Shown: one piece after another, positions 58,496 to 64,000 of the stretch | Position numbering within the stretch: the stretch's first letter is position 1 | Layout: each line of letters begins with the position of its first letter | From: Rhodovarius crocodyli | GTDB lineage: Bacteria; Pseudomonadota; Alphaproteobacteria; Acetobacterales; Acetobacteraceae | Reading direction: 5' to 3' | Assembly: GCA_945901085.1 (NCBI GenBank) | Contig: CAMDJV010000014.1 | Coordinates: forward strand, 24,029-88,028 | Length of the DNA: 64,000 nucleotides | Notes under the pieces: model-generated | What the model saw: the letters and a program-made list of their open reading frames with translations, nothing else | What the model was told of the DNA's origin: nothing | The model's database searches: none | Program-made: the position numbers and the translations under genes

Positions 58496-59467
58496 TCAAC
58501 CCTCGAGCCTGACCCCCGCCAGCCGCGCCACCTCACCCCATTTGGTGATTTCGGACTGGATGAAGGCTGCGAATTCTTCCGGCGTGGTGGGGTCCGGGAT
58601 CGAGGCGAGGGCGGTGATGCGTTGCACCACCGCCGGCTCGCGCAGGATGGCCACAACATCGCGGTTAATCCGGGCGATGATGGCCGCGGGCGTGCCGCTG
58701 GGTGCGACGATACCGCTCCACCCCGCGGCGGCGAAGCCTGGCAGTACAGTCTCGGCCAAAGTGGGAATATCGGGCAGGGCGGCCATGCGATAGGCGGTGG
58801 TGATGCCCAGCGCCCGCACCCGGCCCGACTGGATATGCGGCATGGCACTGGCCGTGCTGTCGAACATCAATTGGACATTCCCGGCGATGAGGTCGGCGAT
58901 GGCCGGGCCCGAGCCGCGATAGGGTACATGGCTCATGGTCAGGCCCGCCTGATGGGCGAACATCTCGCCCGTCATATGCTGCGCCGTGGCCGGGCCGGCC
59001 GAGGCGAAGGGCTGGCCGGGATTGGCCCGGATATGGGCGACCAATTCCGCCATGCTGCGCGGCGCGAAGCTGGGATGGGTGATGACCACCAGCGGCACCA
59101 GGAAAATATTGGTGATCGCCATGAAATCCCGCGCCGCATCATAGGGCAGCCGGGCCATGACACCGGGATTGACCCCCAGCGTGCCCGAGGTGCCAATACC
59201 CAGCGTATAGCCATCGGGCGTGGCACGCGCGGCCGCCTCCATGCCGATGGAGCCTGCACCACCGGCGCGGTTCTCCACCACCACACGCTGCGGCCAGCGC
59301 TGCGACAATTGGTCCGCCACCAGCCGGGCGAAGACATCCGCCGCCTGGCCGGGCGGGAAGGGCACGATCATCCGCACCGGCCGTGACGGATAGCCAGAGC
59401 CCTCCGCGGCGAGGCCCAGGGTGCTCAGGGCAGGCATGGCCAGCAGGGCGCGACGGGTCGCTTGCAT
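58496..59467 (-). CDS. Bug/TctC-family receptor (4 of 4)
   Basis: 323-aa periplasmic binding protein. Signal peptide MQATRRALLAMPALSTLGLA; VRMIVPFPPGQAADVFARL (Gln where others have Gly), ENRAGGAGSIGMEAAARA, MSHVPYRGSGPAIADLIAG. GGAGGAAA seven bases before the ATG at 59467 overrules a start 11 codons upstream. Upstream it shares the 13-mer CGGACAAATTCGC with the receptor gene at 2321. Ligand unknown. Confidence 0.9.
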   Translation of the reverse strand: MQATRRALLAMPALSTLGLAAEGSGYPSRPVRMIVPFPPGQAADVFARLVADQLSQRWPQRVVVENRAGGAGSIGMEAAARATPDGYTLGIGTSGTLGVNPGVMARLPYDAARDFMAITNIFLVPLVVITHPSFAPRSMAELVAHIRANPGQPFASAGPATAQHMTGEMFAHQAGLTMSHVPYRGSGPAIADLIAGNVQLMFDSTASAMPHIQSGRVRALGITTAYRMAALPDIPTLAETVLPGFAAAGWSGIVAPSGTPAAIIARINRDVVAILREPAVVQRITALASIPDPTTPEEFAAFIQSEITKWGEVARLAGVRLEG

Positions 59468-59539
59468 ATAGGTTTCCTCCGAGGGGCATTCTGCCGGCAA
59501 ATGGGCGGGATGGGAATGCTCGCCGAGGTAAATCGGCCG

Positions 59540-59572
59540 GGTGGAAAAAGCTGTGGTTTTTCAAAACCGCAC
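59540..59572 (-). terminator. Possible terminator downstream of pncC/cinA
   Basis: On the minus strand GGTTTT-GA-AAAACC followed by ACAGCTTTTTCC. Short AT stem plus a T-run, about 90 bases after the cinA-type gene and just upstream of the receptor gene. Short stem makes it uncertain. Confidence 0.35.
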
Positions 59573-59662
59573 TATTCGGACAAATTCGCTGTCAGGCCCG
59601 GCCTTGGCAGGTGAAGGTTAGCGCTGAGGGGCTATTGTGTCAAGGAATTATAGCCTAAACGC

Positions 59663-60157
59663 TCAGCCCTGCGCCATGGCCTGCCGCGCGAGACCCAGCA
59701 CCGCATCCACCGTGGCGGCCCGCACCTCGGCCCTGTCGCCCGCAAAAACCCGTGCGAGATGGATGGTCTGGCCACCGCGCCGGGCGGCCGCCATATGCAC
59801 GAGGCCCACGGGCTTGCCCGGCGTGGCGCCGCCCGGCCCGGCAATGCCGGTGCAGGAGAGGGCGATATCGGCGCCGCTGCGCGCCAGCGCGCCCTCGGCC
59901 ATCAGCCGCGCCACAGCCTCGCTGACGGCGCCGACGGCGGCCAGCACGGCCTCGGGCACGCCCAATTGCGCCGTCTTCATCGCATTGGAATAGACCACAA
60001 AGCCACCCAGCACGGAGGAGGAACTGCCGGCAATGGCGGTCAGGGCTGCGGCGATCAGCCCGCCGGTGCAGCTCTCGGCGGTGGCGATGGTGAGGTTTTG
60101 CGCCCGCAGTGCTTCGAGCAGGGCGGCGCAATCATCTTGGGTATGGGGGTGCAGCAT
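59663..60157 (-). CDS. pncC: CinA-family nicotinamide-nucleotide amidohydrolase
   Basis: 164-aa stand-alone CinA C-terminal (PncC) domain, which deamidates NMN to NaMN in pyridine-nucleotide recycling. IATAESCTGGLIAAALTAIAGSSSSVLGGFVVYSNAMK contains the catalytic Ser region; ALSCTGIAGPGGATPGKPVGLVH is the second conserved block. The N-terminal MoCF-like part of full CinA is absent, as is normal for this class. Ten bases after pgpA. Confidence 0.93.
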   Translation of the reverse strand: MLHPHTQDDCAALLEALRAQNLTIATAESCTGGLIAAALTAIAGSSSSVLGGFVVYSNAMKTAQLGVPEAVLAAVGAVSEAVARLMAEGALARSGADIALSCTGIAGPGGATPGKPVGLVHMAAARRGGQTIHLARVFAGDRAEVRAATVDAVLGLARQAMAQG

Positions 60158-60166
60158 CGGGCGATC

Positions 60167-60595
60167 CTACAGCGAAACGCCCAGGGCTTGCAGCAGCAGA
60201 AGCACCATCCCGGCCATGGCGCCGGCCATGATGTCATCACCCATCACCCCGGCTGGGGTTTTCTGCCGATCCAGCATCCGCACCGGGCCGGGTTTCCAGA
60301 TGTCGAAGAGGCGGAACAGGGCGAAGGCCAGCGCCACCCCCAGCCAACCAAAGCCGGGCAGGGCGGCCAGGGCCAGGGCCTGGCCGGCGCCCTCATCAAT
60401 CACCACCCAGCCCGGGTCCTGATCCGCTTCGGCCAGGCGCTTCAACGCCCATAGCCCCAGCATCAGCAGCAAAAGCGCCAGCAATGCCGCCGCCGCCGGC
60501 CCCAGCAAAATCACCGGCAGCACCACAAGGCTGCCCCATGTGCCGGGGGCGGGGCGGAGAAACCCCACCCCGCCGAGCGAGACCACCCATTTCAT
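60167..60595 (-). CDS. pgpA: Phosphatidylglycerophosphatase A
   Basis: 142-aa inner-membrane phosphatase making phosphatidylglycerol. GGVGFLRPAPGTWGSLVVLP, WVVIDEGAGQALALAAL (metal-binding Asp/Glu) and FALFRLFDIWKPGPVRMLD are diagnostic; four hydrophobic segments. The ATG at 60595 overlaps the slt stop (ATGA); the long upstream extension of the ORF is inside slt. Confidence 0.93.
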   Translation of the reverse strand: MKWVVSLGGVGFLRPAPGTWGSLVVLPVILLGPAAAALLALLLLMLGLWALKRLAEADQDPGWVVIDEGAGQALALAALPGFGWLGVALAFALFRLFDIWKPGPVRMLDRQKTPAGVMGDDIMAGAMAGMVLLLLQALGVSL

Positions 60596-62529
60596 CGCAG
60601 CCATGCCGCCATGGGGTGCGGCGTGTTCACACCGGCCAGGGCGCGATAGACCGCGACATTCTCCATCACCCGCTGGACGTAGTTGCGGGTCTCGCCAAAT
60701 GGGATTTGTTCCATCCAATCCAGCATGGCGGGGCGGCCCTGGCGCGGGTCGCCATAGGTTTGCAGCCATTCATCCACCCGGCCCGGCCCGGCATTATAGG
60801 CGGCGATGGCAAAGGGCCAGGTGCCGCCAAAGCGGCCAATCATCTGGTCGAGATAGGCCGAGCCGAGGCGCATATTATGCGCCGGATTGGCCTGCAGCCA
60901 GGGCAATTGATGCGGGATGTTCAGCCGCCGGGCAACCTGCTGGGCGGTGGCGGGCAGCAATTGCATCAGGCCACGGGCATTGGCCGAGGAAATGGCCTCG
61001 GTATCAAAATTGCTCTCCTGCCGGGTGATCGCCTTGGTGAGCGCCGGCTCAATCGCCAGCCCCTCGCTGGGGTAGGGGCTGGGCCAGCCATCGGGCACCA
61101 GCATGGCCCCCGAGGCGCCGGCCCGGCGCGCCACCCAGACCGGGTTTTCCGGCCGGCCGCTGCGGTTGGCGAGTTGGATGAGAAGGGTGCGTTCCCAGGG
61201 CTGGGTGGAGAGATCCTCGATGCGCAGCAGGAAGACGCGGGCACGCCGGCCTTCGCCCATTTCGGCCAGCAGGGGAATGATGCGCGTCACCTCGCGGTTC
61301 ATGAAGCCGGCAGTTTGCGCCGGGGTGGCGGCGGGCTGAGAGATGGCGCGAATGCGCTGGGCCAGCCGCTCCGGCCCCTCACCCAGCGCCAGCCCGCCGA
61401 GTTGGCCGTAAAACGCCACGGGATAGCCTGCGGCGATGCCCCAGGCTTCCCGGGCGGCTGGGGCCTGGCCGGCGGCGGCGAGCGCCATGCCACGCCAGTA
61501 ATGGCTGCGGGCGAGGGTGATGGCGCTGCGGCTGCCCTCGGCCACGGCGGCAAAATGCCGCGCCGCGCCACTGGGGTTGTTGAGAAAACGCAGGGCGATG
61601 AAGCCGGCAAGGAATTCGCCCTCCTGCCGGGGCTCGCCGGGGCCGGGCTGGCCGTGCTGGGCGGCGAGTTGATAGGCGCCGGCCGCATCCCCCAGGCGCA
61701 GCGAGCGGCGCGATTGCAATTGCCGCTCGGTCCAGATCGCCCTTCCCGCCTCGGCGGTGAGGTTGGTTTGCGCGGCGGCACCGGCGGCGAAGGCGGCAGC
61801 CGCCTCGCTGTCGCGCCCGGCCACGCGCAGCGCGCGGGCGCGCTCCAGCGTGGCACCGGCATCGCGCGCGGCCAGGGAGGCCCCGGCATTGGCATCGCCG
61901 CCGCTGGCATAGCTCAGGCGCAGTTGGGCGATCTGGGCGCGGGGGGCATCAAGATAGGGCAGGAGGCGGCCGGCGGCGGCAAAATCCCGGGCGAAGCTCA
62001 GGCGATTGAAGCGGGCCCAATGCTGGTCGGTGGTCAGCCGCGCGGCGTGGCGTTGCAGGAAGAGGCCTTCATCGGTGGCATCGGCGGGGGTTTCAGCCCA
62101 GCCACGGCGGGCGGCCTCGGTGGCCTCGCGGTCGCGCCCGGCGCGGGCCAGGGCATCGGCATGGCGCATGGCGCCGCCCACCGTGCGGGCCGGGCGGGTG
62201 GTGAACCAGCGCAGCGCCAGCCCATCATCGGGGTTATTCTCCAGCACCGCCTCGGCATTGCGGGCGATGACGTCCATGGCAGGCCAATCGCCGCTGGTTT
62301 CGGCGAAGGCGAGGAATTCCTGCGCTGTGGAACTCGCCTGGCGCGATTGCAGGCGCAGCCACAGCACCATCTTGCGCAAGAGCGGATCGGCGCGCTCGGC
62401 GGCGACATCCGCCTCGGCCCAGCGATTCTGCGAGGCGGCGACAAGGGCGAGCCGGCCGGCCTCACGCGGGGCCTGGGCGGCGGCGAGGTGGGGAAGGAGC
62501 AGGAGGAGGCAAAGCAGGCTTCGGCGCAT
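60592..62529 (-). CDS. slt: Soluble lytic murein transglycosylase
   Basis: 645-aa periplasmic enzyme. Signal peptide MRRSLLCLLLLLPHLAAAQA, a long alpha-helical superhelix (U/L-domain like, about 30-480), and a C-terminal SLT domain: ITRQESNFDTEAISSANARGLMQLLPATAQQVA with the catalytic Glu, NPAHNMRLGSAYLDQMIGRFGGTWPFAIAAYNAGPGRVDEWL. Cleaves peptidoglycan to anhydromuropeptides, which NagZ (40585) later processes. Co-transcribed with pgpA and pncC. Confidence 0.94.
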   Translation of the reverse strand: MRRSLLCLLLLLPHLAAAQAPREAGRLALVAASQNRWAEADVAAERADPLLRKMVLWLRLQSRQASSTAQEFLAFAETSGDWPAMDVIARNAEAVLENNPDDGLALRWFTTRPARTVGGAMRHADALARAGRDREATEAARRGWAETPADATDEGLFLQRHAARLTTDQHWARFNRLSFARDFAAAGRLLPYLDAPRAQIAQLRLSYASGGDANAGASLAARDAGATLERARALRVAGRDSEAAAAFAAGAAAQTNLTAEAGRAIWTERQLQSRRSLRLGDAAGAYQLAAQHGQPGPGEPRQEGEFLAGFIALRFLNNPSGAARHFAAVAEGSRSAITLARSHYWRGMALAAAGQAPAAREAWGIAAGYPVAFYGQLGGLALGEGPERLAQRIRAISQPAATPAQTAGFMNREVTRIIPLLAEMGEGRRARVFLLRIEDLSTQPWERTLLIQLANRSGRPENPVWVARRAGASGAMLVPDGWPSPYPSEGLAIEPALTKAITRQESNFDTEAISSANARGLMQLLPATAQQVARRLNIPHQLPWLQANPAHNMRLGSAYLDQMIGRFGGTWPFAIAAYNAGPGRVDEWLQTYGDPRQGRPAMLDWMEQIPFGETRNYVQRVMENVAVYRALAGVNTPHPMAAWLR

Positions 62530-62613
62530 GGTTCAGGGTGTAGCGCGCGCCGCCGCCTTGTTGCAGGGGGGCGCGCGCGTTACTTATGCTCGCTCGAAAG
62601 GGAGTTAAACGCG

Positions 62614-63492
62614 ATGTTCCAGGGTTCAATGGTGGCGTTGATCACGCCGATGCAGGCCAATGGGACGCTCGATGAGAAAGCGTTTTGCGAGTTGGTGGAA
62701 TGGCAGATCGCCGAGGGCACCGAGGGTTTGGTCCCGGTGGGCACCACGGGCGAATCGCCCACACTGAGCCATGACGAGCATCGCCGGGTGGTGGAGCTTT
62801 GCGTGCAGGTGGCGCGCGGCCGGGTGCCGGTGATGGCCGGGGCCGGCAGCAATAGCACCGCCGAAGCCATTGGCTTTGCCGAACACGCCCTGAGCGTGGG
62901 CGCCGATGGGCTGCTGGTGGTGACGCCCTATTACAACAAGCCGACGCAGGAGGGGATGTTCCTGCATTTCTCCGCCATTGCCGATGCGGTGGCGCTGCCG
63001 CTTTTCATTTACAATATCCCCCCGCGCAGCGTGGTGGATATGACGCCGGAGACCATGGGGCGGCTGGCGAAGCACCCCAATATCAAGGGTGTGAAGGATG
63101 CGACGGCGAATTTGACCCGGCCCTTGCACCAGCGGCGCGAATGCGGGGCGGATTTCATCCAGCTTTCGGGTGAGGATCATACGGCGCTGGCCTTCATGGC
63201 GGCTGGCGGGCATGGCTGCATTTCGGTCACCGCCAATATCGCCCCGCGCGCCTGCGCCGAGATGCATCGGGCCTGGCGCGAGGGCCGTCTGGCCGATGCC
63301 ATGGCGATTCAGGAGCGGCTGACCCCGGTGCATGATGCTATGTTCTGCGAGACCTCGCCCGCGCCGGTGAAATACGCTGCCTCGCTGCTTGGCAAGTCCA
63401 ATGCCCTGTGCCGCCTGCCCATGGCGCCTTGCAGCGACAGCGCGCAGGCGCGGGTGCGGGCGGCGATGTCGGCGGCGGGGCTGTTGAATTGA
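62614..63492 (+). CDS. dapA: 4-hydroxy-tetrahydrodipicolinate synthase
   Basis: 292-aa lysine/diaminopimelate pathway aldolase. VPVGTTGESPTLSHDEH (T44-T45), VTPYYNKPTQEGMFLHF, FIYNIPPRSV (Y133, R138) and GVKDAT with the Schiff-base Lys (K161) are intact; C-terminal helices are complete. Start at MFQGSMVA with AAAGGGAG upstream; the huge in-frame ORF preceding it is antisense to slt. TGA overlaps the smpB start. Divergent from slt. Confidence 0.96.
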   Translation: MFQGSMVALITPMQANGTLDEKAFCELVEWQIAEGTEGLVPVGTTGESPTLSHDEHRRVVELCVQVARGRVPVMAGAGSNSTAEAIGFAEHALSVGADGLLVVTPYYNKPTQEGMFLHFSAIADAVALPLFIYNIPPRSVVDMTPETMGRLAKHPNIKGVKDATANLTRPLHQRRECGADFIQLSGEDHTALAFMAAGGHGCISVTANIAPRACAEMHRAWREGRLADAMAIQERLTPVHDAMFCETSPAPVKYAASLLGKSNALCRLPMAPCSDSAQARVRAAMSAAGLLN

Positions 63493-63986
63493 GCCGCGAC
63501 AAAAAGAAAAAATCGAGCCTGATCAGCCACGGCATTGCGGCGCAGAACCGCAAGGCGCGTTTCGACTATAAGGTGATGGAGGAGATCGAGGCCGGGATTC
63601 AATTGATCGGCCCCGAGGTGAAGTCGTTGCGCTCGGGCCGTGCGGCGCTGGCCGAGGCCTGGGCGGGTGAGCGCGATGGCGAGATGTGGCTGTTCAACTG
63701 CTATATTCCGGAATGGCAGGCCGGCAGCTTCATGGCCAAGTTCGAGCCCAGGCGGCCGCGCAAATTGTTGTTGCATAAGAAGCAGGTGAGCACGCTGGCG
63801 GGCTCTATCGCGCGCGAGGGCATCACGCTGGTGCCACTCGATATTCATTTCAATGATCGCGGGATGGCCAAGGTCACGCTGGGCCTGGCCGAGGGCAAGC
63901 AGGCGCATGATAAGCGCGCCTCCATTGCCGCGCGGGACTGGCAGCGGGATAAGGCGCGGATCATGCGCAACAAGGGCGGCGAATGA
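63489..63986 (+). CDS. smpB: SsrA-binding protein SmpB
   Basis: 165-aa tmRNA partner in trans-translation. ISHGIAAQNRKARFDYKVMEEIEAGIQLIGPEVKSLR, FEPRRPRKLLLHKK and a basic C-terminal tail (ARDWQRDKARIM) match. It most likely begins with TTG at 63489 (TTGA overlap with dapA), since the family N-terminus SRDKKKK follows directly. dapA-smpB is a common pair. Confidence 0.95.
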   Translation: MSRDKKKKSSLISHGIAAQNRKARFDYKVMEEIEAGIQLIGPEVKSLRSGRAALAEAWAGERDGEMWLFNCYIPEWQAGSFMAKFEPRRPRKLLLHKKQVSTLAGSIAREGITLVPLDIHFNDRGMAKVTLGLAEGKQAHDKRASIAARDWQRDKARIMRNKGGE

Positions 63987-64000
63987 GGGCGCTGCTGGCC
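63983..64000 (+). CDS. Start of an unidentified gene (3' cut by window edge)
   Basis: ATG in an ATGA overlap with the smpB stop, reading MRALLA before the window ends. Only six codons are visible, so no identity can be given. Confidence 0.35.

Noticed and set aside
60484..62613. Long plus-strand ORF (over 700 codons) running in frame into dapA
   Set aside because: It is the antisense frame of slt, with Gly/Ala-rich composition and no domain; dapA begins at 62614 with its own ribosome-binding site.
1..64000. tRNA, rRNA, insertion sequence or prophage genes
   Set aside because: Intergenic gaps are short and none folds into an obvious cloverleaf; no transposase, integrase or phage structural motif appears in any reading frame.

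Overview
This window is a high-GC, gene-dense piece of a Gram-negative alphaproteobacterial chromosome, most likely Rhodospirillales/Acetobacteraceae and Roseomonas-like. That placement is inference from gene content: ntrYX, a transhydrogenase split into three subunits (pntAA-pntAB-pntB), the alphaproteobacterial flagellar regulator flaF, the order scpA-scpB / rpsB-tsf-pyrH-frr-uppS-cdsA-dxr-rseP-bamA-skp-lpxD-fabZ-lpxA-lpxI, and four Bug/TctC solute receptors. I see no tRNA, rRNA, CRISPR array, prophage or insertion sequence.

Layout. 1-2.3 kb: end of ntrY and all of ntrX. 2.3-6.9 kb (minus strand): an acyl-CoA set, namely a lambda-crystallin-type 3-hydroxyacyl-CoA dehydrogenase, an alpha-methylacyl-CoA racemase-like CoA transferase, an LCAD-type acyl-CoA dehydrogenase and a Bug receptor. 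7-9 kb: a small membrane protein with XpaC-like and TelA-like proteins. 9-11.6 kb: a second Bug receptor and an orphan ThDP enzyme. 11.7-14.9 kb: circularly permuted ATP-grasp, alpha-E protein and Anbu (bacterial proteasome homologue), lacking the transglutaminase often found with them. 14.9-20 kb (minus): flagellin, FlaF, a TPR-methyltransferase and a TPR-GT41 (SPINDLY/FlmG-like) glycosyltransferase, which looks like a flagellin-modification operon. 20.2-23.2 kb: transhydrogenase. 23.2-28.3 kb (minus): DUF3297, ychF, a hypothetical gene, pth, rplY, leuA. 28.5-33.3 kb (minus): a large repeat/glycosyltransferase/methyltransferase fusion and an ABC importer (permease and ATPase) with no binding protein. 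33.5-37 kb: xth, erpA, dgt, a third Bug receptor. 37.1-43.6 kb: GST, argS, SPOR protein, nagZ, site-2 protease, scpA, scpB. 44.1-58.5 kb: translation, isoprenoid, outer-membrane and lipid A genes. 58.5-62.5 kb (minus): a fourth Bug receptor, pncC/cinA, pgpA, slt. 62.6-64 kb: dapA, smpB and the first codons of another gene.

Most of the window is core chromosome. The parts worth a second look are the flagellin-modification operon, the Anbu cluster without transglutaminase, a roughly 170-bp intergenic repeat present twice with its two internal hairpin arms exchanged, a second palindromic repeat family whose ends supply stop codons of flanking genes, a possible leucine leader peptide upstream of leuA, and a small repeat-containing ORF translationally coupled to an ABC ATPase. 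Many start codons were moved from the longest ORF to an internal site using ribosome-binding sites, stop/start overlaps and family length; these choices are stated per gene.
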